Assembly (NCBI RefSeq): GCF_018603905.1
Contig: NZ_JAHFZZ010000010.1
Coordinates: forward strand, 306,086 to 370,085
DNA length: 64,000 nt
From: Nonomuraea sp. NEAU-A123
GTDB taxonomy: Bacteria > Actinomycetota > Actinomycetes > Streptosporangiales > Streptosporangiaceae
Reading direction: 5' to 3'
Shown here: positions 16,961-24,313 of the stretch, in pieces
Layout of the letters: the number at the start of each line of letters is the position of its first letter
How positions within the stretch are numbered: the stretch's first letter is position 1
The notes under the pieces: generated by a model
Seen by the model: the letters and a program-made list of their open reading frames with translations, nothing else
Told to the model about the DNA's origin: nothing
Database searches by the model: none
Program-made: the position numbers and the translations under genes

Positions 16961-18198
16961 GCCGTCTCCCTGAACAACCGCTCGGCGAAGAACTCGCTGA
17001 AACCGAACTCGGGCACGTCCTCGGGGGCGACCATGTTGAGCAGCCCGGTCACCTGCGCGGCGAAGTTCTTGGCCATGAGCTTGCGGACCCGGCGGCGGCG
17101 CGCCACGGCCGCGGGCCCGAACTCCACGTGCAGCCTGCTGATGATCGAGGCGCCGAAGTCGAGGCGCTCCAGGCGGAAGTCCCGCTCCTCCAGGTAGGGC
17201 GCGAACGCTCCGGGCGACCAGTCGTCGCCGCCGAGCAGGATGTCGCAGACGGTCCGCGAGTCGCGCAGGGCGCAGGAGAGCCCGGTGCCGAGCACGGTGT
17301 CGGCGTTGCCGGCCTCGTCGCCGATCAGCACCACGCCCTCGGCCAGCGGCGGCCCCTCGGGCACGCTGGAGACCGATGGCCACACCGACAGCGGGCCCGC
17401 CGGGACGGCCTCGGTCACCGCCTTGCCCCTGTCGGGCAGGCAGTCGAGCTCGAACGCGGCCAGGAACCGCTCGACACCGCCGGGGCCGCGGTAGCGGAGC
17501 TTGTTGACCGTGGGGAAGTTCAGGTAGAGGCGGGCCCGGCCGTACCCCTGGGGGAAGACCATGAACATGACGTCGCCCTCGGTGCCCATGGCCTGAACGT
17601 CGGCGGGCCAACCGGCCATCCCCTCGACCATCATGCCGCCGCCCCAGTGATGCATGGAGTTGCGCATTCTGACGCCGATCTGGCGGCCGACGGTGTTGCC
17701 CCGGCCCGTGGCGCCGAGCACCATCCTGGCCCGGATCTCCTGCGGGCCCTCTGCGGTCTGGTAAGTCACCACCGGCTCGCGGCCCGGCGTGACGGAGACG
17801 CGCGCCGCGTCCAGCACCAGCCGGGCGCCGCTGTCCGCGGCCTGCGCCGCCATCAGCTCGCACACCTGGTGGTGCGGGAACGACATCGGCCCGCCGATGC
17901 CGGGGATGAAGCGGGTCATGTCCACCGCTTCGACCTCGTCCTCGGTGACGGCCTCGTCCCAGGTCATCCACTCCCGGATCTCCCAGCCGCCGCCCGCCCC
18001 GAAGCAGTCGTACACGCCCAGCCGCTGCGCCTCCCTGATCCCCCAGGGGGCCAGCCACTCGCCGCGGACCAGGTCCCGGTACTCCTCCTGCTTCTCCAGC
18101 AACACGACGGACAGCCCGCCGGCGGCCAGCTTGCAGGCCGCCGAGGCGCCCGCGATGCCGCCCCCGGCAATGACGACGTCGGCGTAGTCGACGGTCAT
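16957..18198 (-). CDS. FAD-dependent oxidoreductase (geranylgeranyl-reductase/halogenase-like family)
   Basis: This 413-aa flavoprotein has an N-terminal Rossmann motif VVIAGGGIAGASAACKLA, an aromatic/glycine-rich middle and the second FAD motif GVVLIGDEAGNADTVLGTGLS. The WxWxIP halogenase motif is not evident, so monooxygenation, epoxidation or dehydrogenation is more likely than halogenation. The start forms an ATGA overlap with the nitroreductase gene, and an epoxide-hydrolase-like gene follows. Together these suggest an epoxidation/ring-opening step on the assembled chain. Confidence 0.85.
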   Translation of the reverse strand: MTVDYADVVIAGGGIAGASAACKLAAGGLSVVLLEKQEEYRDLVRGEWLAPWGIREAQRLGVYDCFGAGGGWEIREWMTWDEAVTEDEVEAVDMTRFIPGIGGPMSFPHHQVCELMAAQAADSGARLVLDAARVSVTPGREPVVTYQTAEGPQEIRARMVLGATGRGNTVGRQIGVRMRNSMHHWGGGMMVEGMAGWPADVQAMGTEGDVMFMVFPQGYGRARLYLNFPTVNKLRYRGPGGVERFLAAFELDCLPDRGKAVTEAVPAGPLSVWPSVSSVPEGPPLAEGVVLIGDEAGNADTVLGTGLSCALRDSRTVCDILLGGDDWSPGAFAPYLEERDFRLERLDFGASIISRLHVEFGPAAVARRRRVRKLMAKNFAAQVTGLLNMVAPEDVPEFGFSEFFAERLFRETA

Positions 18199-18986
18199 GC
18201 CTCCCACCTCTCCCAGTACGTACGTTCGTTCGCCCCGTGCCGATCCGCCGGCCGGAACTCGGTGCCGAGCGTGTAGGCGACCGGGATCAGGCACACCTGG
18301 GTGACCCCGGTCGGGATGCCGAGCAGCTCGCCCACCTGACGCTCATGGGGGACGTGCATGCAGGTGATCGTGCTGCCGAGGCCCCGGCTGCGCAGTGCCA
18401 GCTGGAACGACCAGATCGCCGGGAAGATGGAGCCGTAGAAGATGCTCGCCCGCATCGGGCCGTGCTGGACCAGGTGTCCCGGGTCCTCGGGGACCTTGTC
18501 GGCCATCCGCCGGTCCCAGGCCGTGTTGATGGCCTCGATGTCCGGCGGCCGGCCCAGGACGCAGGGCATGACCAGGACGGGCACCCGCCCGATGGTCTCG
18601 ACCAGCGCCTCTGCCGAGTCGTAGTTCTTGCGGGCCTGCCGGTTGTTGCGCCGTCTGCCCGCGTTCGTCCACATGTCGTTGCGGTGGAACGTCCAGGAGG
18701 TCGTGACCATCTCGGCGATCCGCTCCTTGACCGCCGGGTCGGTGATCACCAGCCAGCGCCAGTTCTGGTGGTTGTTGGCGGTCGGGGCCTGGACGGCGAC
18801 CTGGAGCGCCTCCCGCACGATCTCGCGGGGCACGGGCCGGTCCAGGTCGAGCCGCCGCCTGACGGAGCGAGTGGTGGTCAGCAGCCGGTCCGTCTCGGCC
18901 ACGTCGAAGGGCAGTGCTCGCGCGGGCTCGGGCTCAGTGAAAGGCGGCGAGTCCACGGGGCCGGAAAGGGGCAGCGTCGCGGTCAT
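18195..18986 (-). CDS. Nitroreductase-family (FMN) oxidoreductase
   Basis: This 263-aa protein has a nitroreductase/BluB-type fold. It has the early arginine-rich FMN-phosphate motif TTTRSVRRRLDLDRPV, the QAPTANNHQNWRWLVI loop and the C-terminal VAYTLGTEFRPADR segment. In biosynthetic clusters such proteins often act as FMN-dependent dehydrogenases, for example on thiazolines, cyclic peptides or enones, rather than on nitro groups. The ATG overlaps the ketosynthase stop (ATGA). The N-terminal 25 residues are proline-rich and probably disordered. Confidence 0.86.
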   Translation of the reverse strand: MTATLPLSGPVDSPPFTEPEPARALPFDVAETDRLLTTTRSVRRRLDLDRPVPREIVREALQVAVQAPTANNHQNWRWLVITDPAVKERIAEMVTTSWTFHRNDMWTNAGRRRNNRQARKNYDSAEALVETIGRVPVLVMPCVLGRPPDIEAINTAWDRRMADKVPEDPGHLVQHGPMRASIFYGSIFPAIWSFQLALRSRGLGSTITCMHVPHERQVGELLGIPTGVTQVCLIPVAYTLGTEFRPADRHGANERTYWERWEA

Positions 18987-21277
18987 ATCGCCCCCAGCAG
19001 CACGGCTCCGCGCACCGAGCCGGGCGCGGCGGTCAGCACCAGCGCCTGCCGGACCGGGTCGGCCAGGTCCGGCTTGGTCACATACGAGGCAGGTTCGCCC
19101 GCGTGCGGCTCGACCAGCCCGGTGAGAGCGGGCGCGATCCCGTCGCGGATGGCCAGGGCGGCCATGGCGATGTTCATCGCACCGGTGGCGGCCTGGCAGT
19201 CACCGGTCAGCCCCGCCGACGCGGTGAGCACCGCACCGGGCAATGCCGCCAGCACCACGGCCGACTCCTCGGCGTCCCCCGGAACCCCGGTGCCCGCACC
19301 AACGACCAGTTCGGGCCGGGCCTCGGGCAGCCGGGCAAGCGCCCGCGCGACCAGGCCCTCGCCGTTCGCGGGATCCGCGCCGCTCGCGTGACCCGTCGTG
19401 ATCGGCTCCCCGCCGCTCGCATGGCCGGTCCCCAGGACCCGCGCGTACGGCCGGCCGTCCCGGCTCGCGCAGTGGTCGGCCGACTCCACCACGAAGGCCA
19501 CCGCCGCGGACCCGGGAACCGTGCCGGAGTGCCGCCGGTCGTACGGCGACACCACGGCGTCACCGGCGGCCGTGGCCACCGTCTCGTCGGCCGCGACCAC
19601 CAGCACCACGTCCGCCTTGCCCGCCCGGATCATCTCCAGCGCGCAGTCGAGGGCGATCGACGCCGACGCGCCGCCGTTGCAGATCGTGGTGGTGGGCCCG
19701 CGCAGGCCGAGCGTCTGGCAGACCGCGCCACCGGTGGCGTTCAGCACGACGTTGGAGAAGCTCAGCACGGCCGGTTTGTTTGGGTTGGCGGCGATGCTCT
19801 CGTCGAACCCGCCGGTGCTCTCCGCCGACCCGGCGCCCGTGGCGAACACCAGCCCGACGTCGTCGAGCTCCTTCCTGGGCAACTGCAGCCCGGCGTCCTC
19901 CCAGGCCAGCCGGGACGCGGCGATCGCCATCCTGGACAGGTGGTTCATGTGCCGCCACAGCGAGCGCGGCGCGAACGTCCGCCCGTCGAGCGACGGCGGC
20001 CACCCGGCGGCCTGACGGCCGGTGACGATCGCCTCGGTCACCTCGCCGATGCCGGTGCCCAGCCCGGTGACGGGCCCCAGCCCGGTAATGACGGCCGCTC
20101 TGTCCGGCAGTTCGTCGTACTCCCGCTCGGGTCGCGGCGTCGTCAGCACGAGCGAGACGTTGTTGCCGCCGAACGCGTAGTTGTTCGACACGACGGTCTC
20201 GATCGGCAGCTCCCGTGCCACGTTGGGCACGAAGTCCAGGTCACCCGGCACGGCGTCGTCGAAGCCGATGGTGGGCGGCGCGGTGCCGTGCCGCAGGGCC
20301 AGTACGCTCGCGACGGCCTCCACCGCGCCCGCGGCGCCCAGCGTGTGGCCGACGAACGACTTGATGCTGCTGGTGGGCACCTGCCCGGCCCGTTCGCCGA
20401 ACACCACCCGCATGACCTTGGCTTCCATGGCGTCGTTGGCAGGAGTGCCGGTGCCGTGGCCGCTCACGTAGCCCACGTCGTCGGGGGTCAGGCCGGCGTC
20501 CGCGAGCGCCCGCCGTACCGCGCTCGCCCCTCCCCGCCCCGTGGGGTCGGGTGCGGTGGCGTGGTAGGCGTCGGCCGACAGGCCGTAACCGGCGACCTCC
20601 GCCAGCGGCGTGGCGCCCCGCGCGAGCGCCCGGTCCAGCGGCTCGAGCAGCAGGAACGCCGCTCCCTCGCCGAGGTTGAGCCCGTCGGAGTGACTGTACG
20701 GCCGGCACGGGCCGGTGCTGAGCGCCTTGAGCCCGGCGAAGCCCGCGTACGTGCCGAAGAGCAGCGGGTCCACACCACCGGCCAGGACGACATCGGCCTC
20801 GCCGGTGAGGATCTTGTCCTTGGCGAGGCCGACGGCGTTGCCGCCCGCCGCGCAGGCGGTGGACACCAGGATGCGCGGGCCGCGCATCCTGAGCCGGTCC
20901 GCGACCACGTCCTCGGTACGGTGCATGGGCTGGTAGCGGCCCGCGGCGTCGGGGGTGGCCTGGCACTTGCCGAGGATGATGCCGAACCGGTCGGGGTCCT
21001 CACCCGCCAGGCCCGCCTGCTCGATCGCCTGGCGGGCGGCGATCAGCGCAAGCCGGGCGGTACGGTCCAGGCCGGCGTCGGACTCCGGTAGCTGCCCGTC
21101 GATCCACTCGTCGGGTACCTGGCCGGCATGCCGCGCCTCGAACACCGCGAAGGACTCGTCCAGGACCGGCGTGAGACCGCCGGTGCCCGAGATGAGCCGC
21201 TGCCAGAACTCCGCCGGATCGCGGCCGATCGCGCAGATGATGCCCAGGCCGGTGACGACGACAGGCCGCAGCGCCAT
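18983..21277 (-). CDS. Ketosynthase-chain-length-factor fusion (two KAS domains in one polypeptide)
   Basis: This 764-aa protein holds two beta-ketoacyl synthase domains. Domain 1 (residues about 1-385) has the full triad: C142 in VSTACAAGG, H274 in VSGHGTGTP and H311 with K306 in SSIKSFVGHT. Domain 2 (about 393-764) keeps a cysteine at the nucleophile position (TICNGGASA, C533), but the first His is replaced in VVGAGTGVP and the second in GLTGDC, so it should be a non-condensing, CLF-like partner. KS and CLF are normally separate subunits. The operon context (KR, dehydratase, ACP, malonyltransferase) fits a highly reducing, type II-like polyene or fatty-acyl synthase. A TGHASG duplication lies near residues 618-634. 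Confidence 0.9.
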   Translation of the reverse strand: MALRPVVVTGLGIICAIGRDPAEFWQRLISGTGGLTPVLDESFAVFEARHAGQVPDEWIDGQLPESDAGLDRTARLALIAARQAIEQAGLAGEDPDRFGIILGKCQATPDAAGRYQPMHRTEDVVADRLRMRGPRILVSTACAAGGNAVGLAKDKILTGEADVVLAGGVDPLLFGTYAGFAGLKALSTGPCRPYSHSDGLNLGEGAAFLLLEPLDRALARGATPLAEVAGYGLSADAYHATAPDPTGRGGASAVRRALADAGLTPDDVGYVSGHGTGTPANDAMEAKVMRVVFGERAGQVPTSSIKSFVGHTLGAAGAVEAVASVLALRHGTAPPTIGFDDAVPGDLDFVPNVARELPIETVVSNNYAFGGNNVSLVLTTPRPEREYDELPDRAAVITGLGPVTGLGTGIGEVTEAIVTGRQAAGWPPSLDGRTFAPRSLWRHMNHLSRMAIAASRLAWEDAGLQLPRKELDDVGLVFATGAGSAESTGGFDESIAANPNKPAVLSFSNVVLNATGGAVCQTLGLRGPTTTICNGGASASIALDCALEMIRAGKADVVLVVAADETVATAAGDAVVSPYDRRHSGTVPGSAAVAFVVESADHCASRDGRPYARVLGTGHASGGEPITTGHASGADPANGEGLVARALARLPEARPELVVGAGTGVPGDAEESAVVLAALPGAVLTASAGLTGDCQAATGAMNIAMAALAIRDGIAPALTGLVEPHAGEPASYVTKPDLADPVRQALVLTAAPGSVRGAVLLGAI

Positions 21278-21306
21278 GCTTGTCTCCTTCTCAGAGGGCC
21301 GGCCGA

Positions 21307-22371
21307 TCAGATGATCGGGATGCTCCAGCTCTTGGGCACGATGTACGGACTGGTCAGCGTGGTCACCTCGACGCCGCCCACGGTGAACTCCAGCCCGGCG
21401 GCGGCCAACTCGGCGTCGACCCTGGCCAGCCCGAGCGTGGCGCCGAGACCGGCGCTGTGCACCGCGTGCACTACCTCGCCGATGTCCTCACCACCGGCCA
21501 GCACCCTGGCGCCGACCTCGGGGATGGAGTCGCCACCGGTGAACCCGACCGTGCGGCGACCCTGACCCGACTCGAACGCCGCCAGCACCGCCTCCCTGCC
21601 GACGAACTCGTCCTTGGTGACGTCGACCAGCCAGTTGGCGCCGATCTCGATCACACTCGCCCCGGCGGTGGCCTCGTGGCGCGGGATCGGCTGGCGTACC
21701 TCCAGCATGGCCAGCTCCAGGGCCTCCTGCCCGGCCGCTCCCGCGTGCTCGAGCGCCTGGCACCACAGCTCGGCCGCGGCCTCGATGGGGACGATCATCT
21801 GGTAGCCGTACTCGCCGGTAAAGCCGGTCCGGGCGAAGATGATCTCGGTACCGTTCCAGTCGGTCTCCACCACCGACTCGAACGGCAGCGAGGCCAGCTC
21901 GCCGTCGATCAGCCGCCCGACCACACCCCAGGCGTACGGGCCCTCCAGGGCCAGAACCGTGAGGTCGGCCGACCGGTCGGTGATCACGACGCCCTCGTCG
22001 TTGTGCTCCTCCAGATGCTCCAGCAGCCGCGTGCCGGCGCCGCAGGAGCTCTCCAGCAGGATCCCGTTCTCCCGGCCGAAGGCCAGCACCTGGTCGACGA
22101 CCTGCCCGTTCTCGTCCAGGACCAGGCTCATCATGCAGCGCTCCGAGGTGAGGTACTCCACGTCGCGGGCGAGCAGCCGCTGCGCGAAGTCCACCGCCGC
22201 GGGGCCGGTGATCTCGATGAGGCGGTTCCCGCTCAGATCGAGTACGGCGGCGCGCTCCCTGAGCACCCGGTACTCGTCGGACGACGCCGAGAAGCGCAGC
22301 GGGACCGAGCTGTCACCCACCTCGCCGTAAACGGTGCCCTCTGGATGCAGGTTCGCGAGGACGGTAGCCAT
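21307..22371 (-). CDS. GcvT-fold aminomethyltransferase-like (folate-binding) protein
   Basis: This 354-aa protein matches the GcvT/YgfZ/DmdA superfamily. It has FSASSDEYRVLRERAAVLDLS at the N terminus, EITGPAAVDFAQRLLARDV, ARTGFTGEYGYQMIVP (the tetrahydrofolate-binding region) and a C-terminal barrel starting RRTVGFTGGDSIPEVGARV. Glycine cleavage proteins H, P and L are absent, so a housekeeping role is unlikely. It lies between the dehydratase (3-bp gap) and the KS-CLF fusion. A folate-dependent one-carbon transfer on the polyketide or its amine is plausible, but the acceptor is unknown. Confidence 0.88.
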   Translation of the reverse strand: MATVLANLHPEGTVYGEVGDSSVPLRFSASSDEYRVLRERAAVLDLSGNRLIEITGPAAVDFAQRLLARDVEYLTSERCMMSLVLDENGQVVDQVLAFGRENGILLESSCGAGTRLLEHLEEHNDEGVVITDRSADLTVLALEGPYAWGVVGRLIDGELASLPFESVVETDWNGTEIIFARTGFTGEYGYQMIVPIEAAAELWCQALEHAGAAGQEALELAMLEVRQPIPRHEATAGASVIEIGANWLVDVTKDEFVGREAVLAAFESGQGRRTVGFTGGDSIPEVGARVLAGGEDIGEVVHAVHSAGLGATLGLARVDAELAAAGLEFTVGGVEVTTLTSPYIVPKSWSIPII

Positions 22372-22374
22372 GCT

Positions 22375-23010
22375 TCACACCTTTCGTACGGAACGTTGAC
22401 CCGCCGGATCGGCGATCGTGAGATTTCCTTCGGCGGCGACCTGGCCATCCACCCGCGCCGACACCCGGTATTCGGCGAACCCGGCACCGCCCGCGGTCCG
22501 CTCGGCCGACAGGGTCAGCTGGTCGCCGGGAACGACGGGACGGCGGAACCGCATCGACCTGACCCCGGCCAGATAACTGATCTCGCTCGCACCGGCCAGG
22601 GCGAAGACCACCCCGGCCAACTGGGCCAGCGCCTCGATGATCACGATGCCGGGCAGCACGGCCGCGGTCGGGAAGTGGCCCTGGAACCAGAGTTCGGTCC
22701 CGGCGACGTTCTTCGTCGCGGTCCCCTTGACCCCCGGCTCCACCTTGCTGACCCGGTCGAGCAGCAGCATCGGCCAGCGATGCGGCAGCACCTGCCTGAT
22801 CTGATCATGGTTCAACCCGGTCGCCGTAGCCGCCGACGCGGTCGTGGCCGCCCTCGCGGCCGATTTAGTGGCCGACCCGGTAGCCGACCCCGTCCGCGAC
22901 GCCGTGGCCGGCGCTGCGACGTCCGCCGTCTTGGCCGCCGTCACCGCGGTCGTCGCCGCCGCTGTGGCAGCAGCCGTGGCCGAGGCGAGCTGGGTGGCGC
23001 CGATCGTCAT
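22375..23010 (-). CDS. FabZ-like 3-hydroxyacyl-ACP dehydratase with Ala/Thr-rich N-terminal extension
   Basis: This 211-aa hotdog-fold dehydratase has its active-site His112 and Glu126 in GHFPTAAVLPG and IVIIEALAQ, and the typical start of the domain, IRQVLPHRWPMLLLDRV, at residue 71. The first 65 residues are nearly all Ala, Thr, Ser, Gly and Lys and look like repeat expansion (TAAATAAATTAVTAAKTA); FabZ normally lacks them. The ATG overlaps the ACP stop as ATGA, so the extension is within the likely translated frame, although an internal start near the hotdog domain cannot be excluded. It should form the double bonds of the growing chain. Confidence 0.9.
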   Translation of the reverse strand: MTIGATQLASATAAATAAATTAVTAAKTADVAAPATASRTGSATGSATKSAARAATTASAATATGLNHDQIRQVLPHRWPMLLLDRVSKVEPGVKGTATKNVAGTELWFQGHFPTAAVLPGIVIIEALAQLAGVVFALAGASEISYLAGVRSMRFRRPVVPGDQLTLSAERTAGGAGFAEYRVSARVDGQVAAEGNLTIADPAGQRSVRKV

Positions 23011-23297
23011 GTCGTCGCCCGCAGCGCGGGGTTGACCTCGTCCGCCAGCCGCGACACCGAACCGAAGACGGCCATCTCGCTGTCGTACAGCGCCACGCCG
23101 AACTCGGCTTCGATGGCGACGTACAGCTCCAGGACGTCCAGGCTGTCGAGTTCGAGGCCGCGCCCGAAGAGCGGCTGGTCGTCGGTGATCCAGTCCGGCT
23201 CGATCTCCAGGTCGAGCCGGGACACGATCATCTTCTTGATCTGGGTGCACGTCTGCCGACGCTCGGCGGCCTTCGCGCGGAGCTGGTCGAGGGTCAT
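23007..23297 (-). CDS. Acyl carrier protein of the type II-like PKS
   Basis: This 96-aa ACP has the Ppant serine in LELDSLDVLELYV (Ser52), within an acidic helix II context (FGRGLELDSLD). The start has a strong GGAGG ribosome-binding site 4-5 nt upstream. It sits between the ketoreductase and the dehydratase genes and is the carrier for chain extension, in contrast to the second ACP at 2.9-3.2 kb that belongs to the ligase/decarboxylase trio. The charged N terminus is typical of PKS ACPs. Confidence 0.93.
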   Translation of the reverse strand: MTLDQLRAKAAERRQTCTQIKKMIVSRLDLEIEPDWITDDQPLFGRGLELDSLDVLELYVAIEAEFGVALYDSEMAVFGSVSRLADEVNPALRATT

Positions 23298-23359
23298 CCA
23301 TCCTCCATGTGCCTCGTGACAGGGACTTGCGGTCGGGAACTGGTACACGGTTCGTAACG

Positions 23360-23418
23360 GGGTCGGCTCGCAGAGGTCGGCTCACGGCAGGTCGGCTCGC
23401 AGCAGATCAGCGCTCGCA
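23360..23418. repeat. Short GGTCGGCTC repeats between ketoreductase and ACP genes
   Basis: The 125-bp gap between these minus-strand genes contains at least three imperfect copies of GGTCGGCTCRC-AG spaced about 15 bp apart. It is the only long gap inside the KR-to-GcvT part of the operon. It may be neutral slippage or a binding site; there is no hairpin strong enough to call a terminator. Confidence 0.55.
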
Positions 23419-23422
23419 GCGG

Positions 23423-24175
23423 TCAACCGAGGCCGCCGCCGTGGGCGACCACCACCGCACCGGACATGTACGACGCCTTGTCAGAGGCGAGGAAACTCAC
23501 GATCGTCGCGATCTCCTCGGGCCGGCCCATGCGGCCCAGCCGGATCCGCGACTCGTAGTCCTTCCTGATCTTGGCGGGCACCTTGCGCGTCATATCGGTG
23601 GCGACGAACCCGGGCGCCACCACGTTGGCCCGGACCCCATGCGGAGCCGCCTCGTTCGACAGCGCCTGGGTGAAGGCGATGATCGCGCCCTTGGAGGCCA
23701 CATAGTTCGTCTGGCCGGGGAAGCCGCCGTCCAGCCCGCTGGTCGAGGACACCGTCACGATGGCGCCCCGCCGCTGATGCTGCATGATGCGGAGCGCTTC
23801 CCGGCAGGTCAGGAAGGTGCCGATGACGTTGGTGTCGATGGGTTCACGGAACTGATCCAGACTCATGGCGACCAGAAAGCGGTCCAGGGTGATCCCGGCG
23901 CTGGTCACCAGCACGTCCAGGCGGCCGTGGTCGGCTCGTACGTCCTGGAACATCCGCCGTACCTCGGCCTCGTCCGTGACGTCGGCCCGCGCGGCCGTCG
24001 CGCTGCCGCCCTCTTTCCCGATCAGGGCGACGACCTCTTCGGCGTCCGCCTCCGAACGGGCGTAGTTGACCACGACGTGGGCACCCTCCCGGGCCAGGTC
24101 GAGCGCGACCGCCCGGCCGATGCCGCGCGACCCGCCCGTAACCAGGGCCACGGAGCCTTCGGCAAAGAGCATCAT
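23423..24175 (-). CDS. 3-ketoacyl-ACP reductase (FabG-like SDR)
   Basis: This 250-aa classical short-chain dehydrogenase has the NADPH motif TGGSRGIG, the NAG-equivalent SAG and the catalytic residues Ser144, Tyr158 and Lys162 in VSSTSG and NYVASKGA. The ATG at 24175 is chosen because GGAG is 5-6 nt upstream; two upstream in-frame starts lack a site. It is the first gene of the long minus-strand PKS operon and reduces the beta-keto groups made by the KS-CLF fusion, feeding the dehydratase. Confidence 0.93.
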   Translation of the reverse strand: MMLFAEGSVALVTGGSRGIGRAVALDLAREGAHVVVNYARSEADAEEVVALIGKEGGSATAARADVTDEAEVRRMFQDVRADHGRLDVLVTSAGITLDRFLVAMSLDQFREPIDTNVIGTFLTCREALRIMQHQRRGAIVTVSSTSGLDGGFPGQTNYVASKGAIIAFTQALSNEAAPHGVRANVVAPGFVATDMTRKVPAKIRKDYESRIRLGRMGRPEEIATIVSFLASDKASYMSGAVVVAHGGGLG

Positions 24176-24313
24176 CGTCTCCAGGGGTTTGACAATGCGC
24201 ATACCAAACAATCGGTACCTGCACCGATAAAGCTACTAAAGGCGGATATCACGCCTGTATCATCCGGTTATCTCTGCGTTGACGGCGATAAGGAGATATA
24301 CGACGCTAATAGC
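24176..24313. promoter_or_regulatory. Divergent promoter region, ketoreductase operon / flavin monooxygenase
   Basis: This 138-bp intergenic stretch is clearly AT-richer than the coding DNA on both sides and separates divergent biosynthetic genes, so promoters in both directions are expected. On the plus strand an AAGGAG at 24290-24295 is 18 nt from the ATG of the monooxygenase, longer than a usual ribosome-binding-site spacing. No convincing SARP repeats were found here. Confidence 0.55.

Noticed and set aside
16957..18198. Flavin-dependent halogenase
   Set aside because: The WxWxIP motif is not present; called a general FAD oxidoreductase.
24290..24301. AAGGAGATATAC identical to the ribosome-binding site of common T7 expression vectors
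   Set aside because: Only 12 bp match, the flanks are not vector-like and the spacing to the ATG differs; taken as chance in a natural intergenic region.
23309..24313. N-terminal extension of the monooxygenase frame to 943 aa
   Set aside because: The extra residues are antisense to the ketoreductase gene and have no flavoprotein features; the Rossmann motif begins just after the ATG at 24314.
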